A stretch of DNA of 64,000 nt, from NCBI GenBank assembly GCA_947561395.2, contig OX387193.1, positions 9,548,001 to 9,612,000 on the forward strand. Reading direction: 5' to 3'. Origin of the DNA: Buxus sempervirens. Taxonomy: Eukaryota > Streptophyta > Magnoliopsida > Buxales > Buxaceae. The translations under genes were made by a program, and so were the position numbers. This document shows, piece by piece, positions 21,001-33,231 of the stretch (positions within the stretch are counted from its first letter, which is position 1; each line of letters opens with the position of its first letter). Below the pieces are notes generated by a model. It saw only the letters and a list, made by a program, of their open reading frames with translations, was not told where the DNA came from and ran no database searches.

Positions 21001-23920
21001 AGTGTCCTATTTTTGGAGAATGCTCATGTAAGAAATAACAGGCCTTTCAAAGTTCAATTTGCGACATAACAAACTGATTTAAATAAACTTCTTAAAAAGG
21101 AAAGGGTGAAGTGATAGGGTGCCCATCATCTTGTGTGAGTTTTGAGAATGGGAGTTTGATTCCTCAGCTAGGATATGCTGAAAACTGTATGTTTGGAATC
21201 TAATTTGATGATGCCAATAGAAGATGATGGATTAAGAGAAAAAATGATTGTTTCTCCCATCCTTCTATCAAGTTTCTGCAGGACCTGCTTTTTTTGATAT
21301 GGAAGCTCAAGTTTGCTTGTAGACGATATTGTCAAACAAAAATTTAGCAGTCAACAATCTGATTTTACGGGAACTTTGATTCCAAATTGGTGCCATGTCC
21401 ATGACCAGATCAGGATCTACATATCATTTACTGATTCACTGTTCTTTCTGTGAAATGCATTTGACGTGTAGTCTTAGAGAAGGCCGATGTGAGATAGGTG
21501 ATGTTCAAGAATTTAGAAGTTCTTCTTAGTGGCTGGTATTTGAGACCAAATAGCAGAAGTGGTTGTGGAACATCAGCCTGTCTGCTACTTATAGGGGTAA
21601 ATGAAAAGAACCAAATTCGCCATATCTTTCATGTTTGCTATTTGTTGGGGCAAATGGAAAGAATCAACACCACCTTATCTCTGAGGAGGAGTTGAGTGTT
21701 TAATGTTACTGATGTTTGGCATCTACGTATTTCTGAGTTCGAGATTGAGTTCTTTCTGAGTGACCAAGGATGGAATGCTCCAGCATGCAACTTCATATGT
21801 TCTGCTGCTGTGCATACTGTATTCTAGGCCTATATCTGTTCTATTCTGGGACAAAAACTCCTCCAAATTTTCTGCTTTATACTTGTTTTTCAGCTGCTGT
21901 GCGTACTGTATTCTAGGCCTACATCTCTTCTATTCTGGGTCAAAAAATCCTTATGAACCAATTAAAAAAAAATTAATAATCAGATATAATATCCATCATA
22001 TTTGTTTTCAGGTGACTAATGAAGTGAAAATTTTTTCTCTTATAGATATGGGCAGATGGAACGTGCACTTCTTTCATCTGAGATTGCAGTAATAGATCTT
22101 AGGGGTGCAGTTCATCGTGGTGTGGGAGCCCAGGGAATTGAACTCAGTGAAACAGTTCGAAGAATGGAGGAATCCATTCCTCAAGTCATTGTGCTGCTTG
22201 AAGCAGCTGTTGAAAGATGTATCAGCTTAACTGGTGGTTCTGAGGCTGATGAGCTTATTCTTGCACTTGATGATATCATGTTGCAGTATATTTCTTCTCT
22301 TCAAGAAACCCTAAAATCACTAAGAGTTGTATGTGGAGTAGATATTGCTACTGATGGTGTTGGTTCGAAAAAGGAAATGGGATTGGATAAAAAGGAAGGA
22401 ACTAACCACCCACGCAAAGTTGATATGATTTCAGATGAGGAGGAGTGGTCTATTGTTCAAGGTGCATTGCAGATTCTTACAGTTGCAGATTGTCTCACCA
22501 GCAGATCCTCGGTCTTCGAAGCTTCCTTAAGAGCTACCCTTTCCAGGCTGAGCACAAGTTTGTCGCTTTCAGTATTTGGTTCAAATGCTGACCAAAGTCA
22601 ATTAAATATCACCAGTGATGATGGAAATGGGGAATTATCTATGGCAGGAAAGGCTGCTTTAGATATAGCAGCTCTGCGGCTTGTTGATGTTCCTGAAAAA
22701 GCTAGAAGGCTCTTTAACCTTTTAGAGCAGGTAAATGTTCTCCAATATTAGTTTCCTATTTATCTTAAAAGGTTATAATTTATTCTATTGCTGTTAATTA
22801 TTAGTATCTTTTCTAGTCTTTTGATTATGTGTGCTCATCTTTTGTGATCCTCATTTTTTTCCGCTGGTAATCAAGAGGACCATGATCTGTTTCCTGTCAT
22901 CACATTTGATAGAACAGTATCCTTAGTTTCCAATATTGAAAATTGGGGTTTTATTATGTCATTCTACTGATGCGCTCTTAAGTTTTGCTGTTGGAAATCA
23001 GATTCTCTAATAAGGTTTCAAAATTTGTTTTGTTGAAAGATAATTTTTCTCACTTGACTCTCTCCCTCCATCCCCCACCATCCCCACCTCACAATCACAA
23101 AAAACTATGAAAGAAAAGAAATTCCTCACACAGGATTATATTATTATTTCATTCCAGAACTAACAATGTATTTATGCTCTCATGCAGTCTAAAGATCCTC
23201 GATTTCATGCACTTCCTCTTGCATCTCAAAGAGTAGCAGCATTTGCAGACACGGTGAATGAACTTGTCTATGATGTTCTCATATCCAAAGTTCGCCAGCG
23301 CCTGAGTGATGTGTCTCGGTTGCCTATCTGGTCTTTGGTAGAAGAGCCAAGTGCTTTCCCTCTCCCAAGCTTCAGTGCATACCCCCAGTCTTACGTGACC
23401 AGTGTTGGCGAATATCTTCTAACCTTGCCCCAACAGCTGGAGCCTCTTGCTGAAGGAATATCCAGCAGTGATGCCAACACTGATGAAGCCCAATTCTTTG
23501 CAACTGAATGGATGTTCAAGGTAAAGACTCTTGTTCATTTTAACTAAATTCTGTTATACAGGATCTTCGTTACACTCTTAACACATAATGCCCAACTAAT
23601 GTGTGTGATTGATGCTTCTTGTGTTGATGATTTCAAAGGTCGCCGAGGGTGCCACAGCTCTTTACATGGAGCAATTGCGAGGAATTCAATACATAACAGA
23701 CCGTGGAGCAAAACAGTTATCAGCTGATATTGAGTACTTGAGTAATGTACTTTCTGCATTGTCAATGCCAATTCCTTCCACTCTTGCAACTTTCCACACT
23801 TGCCTGTCAACCCCTCGAGACCAGCTCCGAGATCTTGTGAAATCAGATCAAGGAAATCAGCTTGATCTTCCTACAGCACATCTTGTCTGCAAGATCCGGC
23901 GCATAAATCTCGATCAGTGA
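15029..23920 (+). CDS. COG7: Conserved oligomeric Golgi complex subunit 7, 10 exons
   Basis: Exons: 15029-15313, 16826-16915, 17033-17152, 17253-17354, 17484-17764, 17852-17997, 18630-18828, 22046-22730, 23188-23520, 23639-23920. All introns are GT-AG and phases agree; the product is 840 residues, close to the 836 of Arabidopsis COG7 (EMBRYO YELLOW). It starts MMVDLGAFSDEKFDAKKWIN and keeps plant COG7 landmarks such as KHLADLEMKLQ, GDLPRAAETLA, LLYLEQEWKWC, GIELSETVRRMEESIPQV and TEWMFKVAEGATALYM. COG7 belongs to lobe B of the COG tether, which captures retrograde vesicles at the Golgi and so maintains glycosyltransferase recycling. The N-terminal part is helical and coiled-coil rich. Intron 7 (18829-22045) is unusually long and holds a SINE. 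No break is seen and the gene looks functional. Confidence 0.97.
19562..19690 (+). mobile_element. Au-SINE-like retroposon, 5'-truncated, in COG7 intron 7
   Basis: A tRNA-like B box, GGCTCGAGTC, lies at 19571-19580. It is followed by the conserved 3' body of the plant Au SINE family: GACCCTCCCCAGACCC at about 19625-19640, then GCAGTGGCGGGAGCCTTGTG and a terminal GCCCTTCTTT. The A-box half appears to be missing, and the sequence GCTGTGTATCA is intact. The family assignment rests on memory of the consensus. Confidence 0.75.
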
Positions 23921-25248
23921 GACACTTTTCCCTCCATCAAATTTTGTTGTTGTAGAAATAGAATGATCCTCCATCCTTCTGTAGCTAACCAGATTTGGCA
24001 GTTTCCATGTTTATTTGCCTGAATCATTTCATATTGGGTTCTGATATTGAGAAACGTTTTCCATAATCAGAAGGGAAGATTCCTTAACTCATCATTGTGC
24101 AGAAATTATACCGAAATGATCTCTGGTCAAATTGCTTTTAGGATCTGTAATTCATCCACCATTGCTTCATAATGCAGAAGCAAAGCCTAAATTAACATAT
24201 AACCAACATTCCTATGAGTCCTTTCCTTGTACTGGTTGTATGGATTAGGGCATCATTGTGGTCATTCTACTTGTCCTTGTAAAGCTTACTAGAAACTTTT
24301 TGGGGGAAAATAAACATCATATTATATGGGAAGATGGATAAAAAATAACAAGTTATTGTCTCAGTTAAAACTTCATATGGCCATGCTTAACTCTTACCTC
24401 TTTTGACTATCATGATACTATGAAGGCATAAAAAATAATGCTATGGTGGTTACTAATATAGGATTAAGTTGAGATAGATTTAATTTAATGAAATTTATGG
24501 TTTTAAGTCACCACAGATTAAGAGATTTTCACTGTTTGGTTGGTACATGTTAATGGAGTGGGTACTGAATTGTAGTTGTAGTTAATATTTGTGTCGACGC
24601 TCCCCACTATAACCTAGAGGTGCAACTTGGTTTGGTTTGGTCCAGGTTGAGATCATCCTAATACCAAACTATCAACCCGAACCAAATTAAGGTTTGTGAC
24701 TGTTGACCAGAAACTGAACCAGTCAAATGGAGATCCAATCACTCTAGCCCAAAAACCAAACTGAATATATATTTATATACAGGTTCCGTTTCGTTTCCAT
24801 TTTGTGAAGTACATATCAACCCAAAAACCAAACCAAAATTAATTCAGTTTACAATTTTAGAACCAAATCTGAAACACAAGCTTTAAAACCCAACCCAAAC
24901 TAAAACCAAAATTAGTTTGGGTCAGTTGGTTCTCAGTTTTAACCGAACCAAGTTGCACCCCCTGCTTCATTGATTATATCCGGATGATAGCTACGAAGTG
25001 ACTGATTCACCAGGTGTTTAATTCCATTGCATTTGGGAATTCCTGATCGAAGGGGCATTATAATTTCCACATAATTAATCTAGAAAGGTAGTTGACAGTT
25101 TCAAAAAAACATTTTTTTTGTGTTTATTTATTTATAATGTTCTCTAAATCCTTTAGTAGTCGATAAATGTAGCCTTGACAGCAATACTTCGTATTACCTG
25201 AATCAGATGACTACCAAAAAAAAAAAAAAAAAACGGATTACCTGAATC
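23921..25248. other. COG7 3' region and intergenic sequence
   Basis: The first 400 bases or so are probably the COG7 3' UTR. The rest is AT-rich with no coding signal apart from the TIR element at 24615-24964. Confidence 0.6.
24615..24964. mobile_element. Probable hAT-like MITE, about 350 bp
   Basis: The ends are inverted repeats: TAGAGGTGCAACTTGG on the left and CCAAGTTGCACCCCCTG on the right (reverse complement CAGGGGGTGCAACTTGG). The interior is made of degenerate AACCAAACC motifs on both strands. TAG/CAG starts with GGTGCAA resemble plant hAT elements. No convincing 8-bp target duplication is seen, so the boundaries are approximate. Confidence 0.6.
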
Positions 25249-25251
25249 AGA

Positions 25252-25920
25252 TCTATACTATATTTAATGGGAATACAGCCCTTGGGAATCGTGCCAATTA
25301 ATGTGCACCTTTTCTAAAAAACCCCTTACAAATCAATCTTAAAGATTCTTTAATAAAGGGGTACTAGCAAGTGTGTACGGAGAGAAGGAATGGAGAGAGG
25401 AGAAGTAGGGCAGTTACAAACTAATTGTTTTTGAATGAAAATGGTGAGTTACAAACTAATTGTTTTTGAATGAAAATGGTGAGTTGAGATGGGTATAGCC
25501 CTATATTATTGAAACCAAACTATGCAGGGGATGGGCATTTTGGAAAAGTTGTCAATTGTTTTGGGCATGCTTCCCAAGGGGATGTCTCACGTTATAGATA
25601 TAGCAAATTGCATGGTCAATACTGCACGTATGTAAAAAAAATAAGGGAGGGAACAATTGTCGAACCGCTAAATTCAGTTTTAAAAGAATTAGTCAGTTAT
25701 GACTATTATACCCCTTTATTAAACAATCTTAAGAATGATTTGTAAGGGTTTTTGGAAAGGTGCACATTTAGCTTGGCACGATTTCCAATGGGGCACCTCG
25801 CTTTACATATAGTAGAGTAAAGATAATAATCATAACTGCCTACTTTCCTTTAAAACCAACTTGAGCGGTTTTACAACTGTTCCCTCCCTTATTTTTCTAC
25901 ATACTGCACATTCAATTTGA
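25252..25920. mobile_element. Composite of inverted Helitron-like copies
   Basis: A left arm starting TCTATACTATATTTAATGGG (25252) matches, on the other strand, a right arm ending near 25816. The arms share ATCGTGCCAA, TGTGCACCTTT and CCTTACAAATC over about 115 bp. A third copy of the end motif occurs on the minus strand near 25500-25605. The segment GTTCCCTCCCTTATTT also occurs twice (about 25640 reversed, 25880 forward). A 35-bp tandem duplication (25414-25448, 25449-25483) lies in the middle. It looks like several members of one family inserted in and around each other. Confidence 0.5.
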
Positions 25921-27949
25921 TGGTTTGAATTATGAAAACAGCTTATTAAGCAAAAGTTTCCATTTCATTACCAAGCAAGAAACTCCTTTTAACGCACCAT
26001 GGTTCGGAAATTATAAAAAATCATACTGGTACAAGTAAAAATGACAAATCGCCAGTTAAAATAAAGATGAAATGAACTTGGTAAGAAGTAGAATCTAAAA
26101 TGGCTGCATGAAACCCCCCAGAGTATCAATGATTTAGTTTCTTCAAGTCAGTCTGGAATTCTGCATCTGACTGCATTTTCTTCTCTTGCATCATAATGGA
26201 CTTCAAGATGTAAAGCTAAACTAGTAAGAGCCCTCAAAAAGGGGGACAACAAGTAAGGGAGAGAGTCTACTCTACCATTTTCTGCAAAAACATTTCATCC
26301 CATTACAGTTATCAGTGGATAAATGGTTTTCCTGTTCTAGCATCAACTGTTGAATTCAGAGCACTCCAGGTCATAGAAACTGCAGTTCAGTCCAGAAGGG
26401 CCTCCGGAAAGTGAAATCAAAATGTATACTACTACATAAACCAGGCAAACCAATAGGACTGTCTACTTTTAAGATGAAAGATCCAGAAGTCAAACAATCA
26501 AAGGAAGAATGCTTCAACTTGTACTGCATAATTCTCTTAAGTGTAGAATATATTCATCCTTGCAAATGGTCTCTGTATAACAATCAAATCTACCAGCACT
26601 TCTTTTCCATTTTCTTTCTCGTCTAATCTTTTCCCTAAGGTAACACCGCAAGTGACATTGAAAGATGGGGCTTTTCCCATATCATAGATTGTCATAAACT
26701 AAATGTTAATAAACTGCAGGGCAAATATTTCCTCTGTATTTATCAAGCCCTACAAAGAGTACTCGATACCAACCAATCATGTATAATATCAGAAAGCACG
26801 AGGAAGACACAAAATGTAGACCTTGTTCAGATGGAGAAGTTCAATGCAAAGGGTTACAATATGAACAAAATTGCACTGCTGCAACTATCAAGACAATCTG
26901 TATATAAAAACTGGAGTTTTTATAATGGAGAATTAGCATTTTCAATTTGGACCAAACCCATGTAAACAATTCGACTACAACCAACCCAAAAAGCAGTCGT
27001 GGATCAGTGTGGTGCTGGTAAACAGTCCGTAAGGGTTGAACTTACTGGAACCTTCCCATCCACCCCCCTTGCAAGCACAGATCATGCCCCCACCCCAACA
27101 GTGTCACTGCTTGTCATAGGAGATTTAATAAGGTTTTGTATAGGATGCCAACATTCTCCGTCTGCTTCCCCAAAATGGGTGTCACATGAACCAACATGCT
27201 GTCAGCAAAGTCCTTGAAGGTTGACATCATTTGTATGCTAGATTTCCTTCTAACATGAAGCATCAACAGTTGATATTGCAAACAAAGAGCCAACAGAAAG
27301 ATCAGGAGGGAAAACCCCAAATAGGTGGCTCAGGTAATTTGATACACAAATATGGCATCGTCATATCATCAGCATAAGCCAGTTCTCATGAAAGTGGGGT
27401 CCACAACACGAGTCTTTGTCCATCCATCCCGTTTAATCAAAAATCATATTTTTGATTAATTTATGTTTATGTAAGTCTTGTTTTATTAGCTCCATTGATG
27501 TGGTACACAAATATGGCCATGAAAAAAACACTTGAGATTTATATGTTACCTTTGTAGAGGAGAAACGGTCATCATCTCCCTCAAAGGCAGCACTACACGC
27601 AATTGTATTGGATGTCTACTGAAGAATGTAGTAACTCACAATGAACCAACAAAGGCAGCTCTGAAAACAATGTATAGATATAGTTCATGAAGAGAGATTT
27701 AGGTCCACCGAAGCTTAAAAACAATATACAAGAAATTACAGAAGTGAAATGGTACCTACCTCAACACTTTACTTTCTACAAATAGTGATGGGAGTCTCAA
27801 CAGAGCTGTGAGAACCCAAAAAAAAAACGAAAGTTTCATAGACGCCTTGTTTGAACCTGAACTCCAAAGGACAAATTCATCAAAGAAGTGAGACATCTGG
27901 GTTCTACCTTTTTTGGTTCAAATCCCAGTTTTCTATCTCTACTATACAA
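25921..27949. other. Gene-less stretch downstream of LUC7
   Basis: No gene is recognised. The right end should contain the LUC7 3' UTR. A perfect 27-bp palindrome with 12-bp arms and a 3-base loop lies at 27433-27459 (TTAATCAAAAAT arm). Confidence 0.55.
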
Positions 27950-30900
27950 TTAATATCCATGATCTGGACTCCTTGATGACTTCATGCGAACAGGGGATCG
28001 TGATCTACTCACATCTCTACCTCTTTCCATGTTCCTATTGTGGTCATGGTACTGGTCTCTACCCCTGTCTCTTCCATTCTTGTGGTGGTTAGACTTCCAG
28101 TCTATCCCTCTCCCTCCATCCCGGCTTCCTCTGCCACTCAACTCATGAGAACTTCCACGAATGCGGTCACGTTCTCGGTATCGATCACGCTCCTTATCTT
28201 GATCCCGATCATGATATCTATCTCTCTCCCCTGAGTGACTTCTTTTGTCCCTACTTCCATTTTCCTTTTCCCTCTGCTTTCTGCGCTCTTCTGCTTCTTT
28301 CTCCTTTGCCAGTCTTTCCTCTTCTCTTGCTTTCTCCTTAGCCGCCTGAAAGTTAAGATTCATTGTTTCATTATATAATAACTCAATTTTGTTATCATGC
28401 ATATCATCTCGTAACACAATTTACCTTGTGCTCATTGATGAAATCCCGAACCATTCCGTAGCCAATATGCTGCTTGCCTGTCACATGAGACTGCATCCTC
28501 TCTGCGGCATCATTTGCCACCAAGAAAGAACCACAAATCTCGCACAATGCCATCTTTTTCTCCTGTGTAAGCATCAATACTTTTTCATTCTGTGGTTGTT
28601 GAGTCAAGGCAGCCTTCTCAGCATTGAGCATATCTACCTGTAAAAAGAGATCCCCAAAACTTTCCAAAATCAAATAAATCCTGCAAACCAGATGAAAAAA
28701 TGAAGACATGGGCAAGTATCATTACATCACCTTCCTCATGAGTGCCTCAGCTTCATCCACCTTTCCGGCTTCACCAAGTGTCTCCACTTGCTCCAACAGG
28801 TTCTTTATCTTCTCCTCCAGCACAGATAATTGTTCAGATTTTTCAGCTGAAATAGGAGGAGGTGTCACTTCCAGTTCTTGAGCCAGGCGTTCGCGACCAC
28901 GCCTTACTCTTCTATCCAAGTCCAACACCTGAAGTAAAATAGGGATTAACAATCAAAAGAAAATGAACAAGAACCATCAATCATCATTAGGGATAGGAAT
29001 GAGGAAAACCGTAATAACAATGGAACGCACCAGTTTCTCGCAAAACTGAGCAAGTTCAGCTTCAAATCTGCGTGCATGCAAGTCATGTCTTGATGACTTC
29101 TCAAAACTAAAACCATCAGTAAAATAAATTCTTGTCAAGATCTAAACATGACAAGAAATTTAACATATGGTATTGCCACTATATTTAGCTAATGGGATGT
29201 AGCAAGTTGGCAAAGAAAATAATGAAGATAAGTTGGACAACAAAGTTTATATGGTCCATATCAGATAAATTGATTCTAATGCACACATAAAAAAAGGAAA
29301 AAAAACCGATGCATTGATTTGGACTGTTATCTACAGAGTTGTGACCCCACTAGACTTTATCCAAGACCACAAATAATAACATCATTTATCTCTTCAAAAT
29401 TCAATATAAATCCATTAGGAGTGGTTAACAGTGCAAAGAAGGCAAAATACAAAAAGGAAAACGAAATATTTTTAAAAAAAATTTCCTGTTTAGTAGGTCA
29501 GTAGTTACATAGAAGAATCACATGCAACAAGTCAAATCACATGTACCAGCCATAAAAAGAGAACACAGAAAAGAATATAGAATGCAGAGAGCTACAAATA
29601 CTACCTTTGGAACCTCATATTAGAATGTAAGAAGGAGTTGGTAAGAAACAACAGAGTTGAATGAAGTACATGATAGAACATCAAGAGAACATTATGAAGG
29701 AGAAATAAATGATAAATGAATATACATATATAAGCATTAACACAGACAACATTTATTTTTAAACTGTATCAGGAAATAAATTTGGACTGGTATCATTTCC
29801 ACAGACAGGTAATAGAAAAATAAATTTGAAAATAATTGGTTACTAGCTATAACAAATTATTAGTATGAAGTATGCAAGCAGATAAAAGCCTACTCCAAGA
29901 TCTAAGGATAGACTGGTCACCTTCTGATTGCACAAGTAGCATTTGCTCTTCAAAAGAACTGTGTCAAGACCTGTCACCATCATTTTGTACCTGAATTCTT
30001 ACTAGAAGATTGCAGTCTTGAAGATGATGTCCTTTCAATAAATTAATTAATCTAGAATGAAGAAGCCATAGACATCCACTAAAAGTTCCACCCATTGAGC
30101 AGTGAAAAATATTTTGATAACACATAATTGCTATGAGAATAACAGTGTTGAGTGTTTTTGAGGAAATAAGGGTCATCATCAAAACTCTACAAATAATCTA
30201 CATGGCAGTTTTAAAAAGAAAAAAAAAAGGAAAAAAGATGAAAAGAAAAAGAAGTATGTTAAAGCTAAAAGCCCATTAAATCTGTTTAGAGATATGGAAG
30301 GAAGATACTATCCTCCCTCGAATGTAAGGATCTGATCGAAAAGCATTAGATCAGTTACCTCAAAAGGAAACATGTGCAACATCCAGACTGCAAAGGGCTT
30401 ATTTAGCAAGCCACGCCTGTAACTCATACTTAGGTTCCCTCCTACACCACACATATAAAGCAGGTAACATGTTTCAAATAATTCCTTCAACATCAACACA
30501 CCAATGGTTGCGAAGGGCTTCTTTAATTTTATATATTTGACTGAGCCAGTAGAATGGTTCGCACGCTCACTAATGAGATCAAATTATGGAGGTGTTGCTG
30601 AATATAAGTTATTGAAGAAGAAAAACCCTTAAAAAACTCAACTCAAAACACATTCGTAAGACTCAGGGTAGAATGAAGCAAAATTTAATAAGATAGTTAC
30701 CTTTCTTTCAGCTTCGGATCATGTATTCTAGGGCATGGACCTGATGAAACATCCAACAAATTTATCACTGTCAAAGTCTCCAACTTCTGAACCAAACACA
30801 CGCATACGCATACAGTCGAAAGAACAACAAAAACAGATGATCTCAAGGAAGCAATGGAGACGCACCCAGATCACTCCGAGTGTTAACAAACAAATCGTGA

Positions 30901-31263
30901 GGACAAAATCGAACCATATAATATCCGCAAACTTCCTTATCATCCCAGCGTATTTCCTTGAATCCCTTCTTCTCTTCTTCAGTAAGATTACGGGCTGCAA
31001 AACACCGTATAAACTATAAACACCAATAATTAAGCAAAATTCCTAATTCCTTCCATGAACATCAAATCGGACGAATTCTTCATCTTCATGATATTTTTAT
31101 TTTTAGGTTAACGATCAAACACAATCATCAGCTGATGCACTTCAAAGAACCCTAAAACAATAATGAGAAGTAATTCGAAGAGAGGAAAGTTAATGAATGA
31201 AAAATTAAAAAAAGAGATACCAGCGCCCATGAGTTCATCTAATAGAGCTCTCTGAGAATCCAT
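27950..31263 (-). CDS. LUC7: LUC7-like U1 snRNP-associated splicing factor, 7 exons
   Basis: Exons: 31263-31221, 30994-30866, 30740-30701, 29106-29031, 28928-28731, 28637-28425, 28345-27950; all GT-AG, phases agree, 364 residues. The N-terminus (MDSQRALLDELMGAARNLTE) opens the LUC7 fold. A CCCH-type zinc finger follows (C in EVCGYY, FCPHDLF, GPCPRIHD), then a coiled coil (about residues 100-170, VLEEKIKNLLEQVE). A second, C2H2-type finger is CEICGSFLVANDAAERMQSH with GKQH. The C-terminal 130 residues are an RE/RS-rich tail (RSHSGERDRYHDRDQDKERD; SRSRSPVRMKSSRSP). LUC7 proteins stabilise the U1 snRNA-5' splice site duplex and help choose weak donor sites in the nucleus. No defect is seen. The gene is divergent from PEX11B across a transposon-rich spacer. 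Confidence 0.95.
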
Positions 31264-31672
31264 GGCTGACTTCGGAGCTAATGTGAACTAACTTCCACAA
31301 CACGGTTTCAAAAATCGATTGGGAATTGTAGGAATTAGAGCTCCAAATGGATTATCTTTTCAACTTCTCTGATGGATTGGAGTCTCCCTCCGATTAGGTG
31401 AATGAGCTAGGGCTTGTTTCCTAGCGAAAGGTTTTTTGCTCTGACGCAACAACTTTATTTCGCTGCTGCGATAGACCAGAATATGTCATTTATAAAATAC
31501 TTTAAACAATCCAAGCCGTTCAATTGTTTAGACCAACAATACATATTTCTTGCGGGAAAAAAAAGGAAAAAGAAACATTGGCTTAAATTTTATTCTTGTA
31601 TAAAATAGAATTGTGAGAAATATTGAGATTTTCCTATCTACTCGTTAATAGTTATTTATTAACTATTAAAAT
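31264..31672. other. LUC7 upstream region
   Basis: Leader and promoter region of the minus-strand LUC7 gene, ending at the target duplication of the first hAT-like element. No separate gene is seen, and no clear TATA box was identified. Confidence 0.5.
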
Positions 31673-32415
31673 TAGGGTTGCTAAACGGGCCGGCCCGGGC
31701 CCGTTTAGCATGTGCCTGGTTGTGCTATGCCGGGCCATTAGCCAAAATCCTTGACATGGCCCAACTTGTGGCACGCCTAGGGTTGGGCCGTGTCGTGCCA
31801 GGAGGGTCGGCGAGCATGGGTATTTTTTTTGTAAAAATAATGAAAAACCTTAAAAAAAAATTTTGAAAAATATGTTTACTTACCTCTTGAACTGTGCCGA
31901 GATGAGGAGTTGCAAAAGTATTACTTGCATCGATTACTACTTGGTTATCCAAACAGTAATTGAGGCAAGTAATACTTTTGAAACTCTTATGTAGACGTGA
32001 AATGGCTTGTTCAGTGATTTGCTAACAGTCGAGTTCAAGGAGCAATGTGATTTTATCAAGAAAATTTATATCTTTCTTAAAGTCTTGTTAAAAGTTTGGC
32101 CAATGGTCGGCCTAGGGACCTCCCATGTGAGCACTTTGCCGAGTCTACGGGCCATTGGCCAAAACTTTAAACAAGACTCTAATAAAATTAGAAGAGAAGA
32201 AAAGAGACGAGAAGATGTGTGGTTTGGAGTGGGAAGGGTTAGGCCTATTTATAGAAGACCAAAAGTGGCATTTTACCACCTCTACCCTCAAATATGACTA
32301 TTATTTGGCTGTTAGAAGGGTAGAAATGGTCATTTGTAGTCAATTACAAGTATACCTCTCTAATATGGCTGTTGGGGGGTAAAATTGTTAAAAAAAAAAA
32401 ACTTTTTAAACCATT

Positions 32416-32446
<31 letters not shown>

Positions 32447-32731
32447 AGGAATGGCTAGCTGTTGGCATGCCTGACAGGTTGGCACCCTGGGCCGGCCCAA
32501 TCAGGCCCAACGTTAGGCACGCATGCCTGTCGTTTGGCCGGCACGCGGGCGGCCCCCATCAAGCCCGCTTGATGTTGGCTATGCCACCCGCGTGCTGGCC
32601 AGGCCATGGCCCGTGCGGGCCGATGTGCCTAGCAGGCCGTGCCTTAACGGGTTGCGTGCCCAATATTAAGGGCCCGGCATGGCACGGCTAGGGGAGTGGG
32701 CCGTGCCAGCACGACTTGATTAGCACCCTTA
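31673..32731 (+). mobile_element. Non-autonomous hAT-like element with internal hairpins, copy 1
   Basis: The element is 1059 bp, flanked by a perfect 8-bp duplication ATTAAAAT (31665-31672 and 32732-32739), the hAT hallmark. Its ends are TAGGGTTGCTAA and, on the other strand, TAAGGGTGCTAA. Both termini are GC-rich (GGGCCGGCCCGGGCCC; GGCCGTGCC motifs), and a 12-bp-arm palindrome lies at 31680-31709. The AT-rich middle holds hairpin H1 (31907-31928 with 31965-31986, one mismatch in 22), one arm of H2 near 32004-32035, and hairpin H3 (32081-32106 with 32152-32178). A 29-base G run is at 32418-32446. There is no transposase frame. Confidence 0.85.
32418..32446 (+). repeat. Poly-G tract, 29 bases
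   Basis: Uninterrupted run of G inside hAT-like copy 1. The related copy has a shorter 8-9 base run at the equivalent place (about 33608), so the tract has expanded here. Its length may be uncertain in the assembly. Confidence 0.9.
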
Positions 32732-33231
32732 ATTAAAATAGTGCAGTAATAATGTTTGAACTTAATTCGAATATTAAGATGAGGGAAACCAAAATTTTTT
32801 TTTTATAAGTATATACATTTTAGAAGCATTTTTTTTCTTATATTAAGTAAAATAAAATTTTAATAAATGTATAGATTTTGAGTTAAGCCAATACAATGAT
32901 GGTGCTTTTGTATTAATGGTTGCCCCTAAGGCAAGGTTACGGGCGAGATGACCCAAGAACTATATGTGCCCAACATATAAAGAGAATAAGGAGAAAAAAG
33001 GATAACAAAAAAACAAAAAAAAGGAAAAAGAAAGAGAAATAGGTGTTTGTAGTTTAAGTTTTAGGAGGCATTATAAGAATTATTTTTTATATCATAGTTA
33101 GAATTTTACTTGAATTAAGACACTAAGAGGTGGAAAGCAAAAACCTTATGCATGTCTAAGACATATTTTGTAAAAGAATTATTGCATAAATAATGTTCAG
33201 AGTTGAATAAGTTAATTAGGAGAAATTAGTA

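Noticed and set aside
32416..32691. Gly-rich then GPCGPM-like frame
   Set aside because: GC-rich terminus of a non-coding hAT-like element plus a poly-G run.
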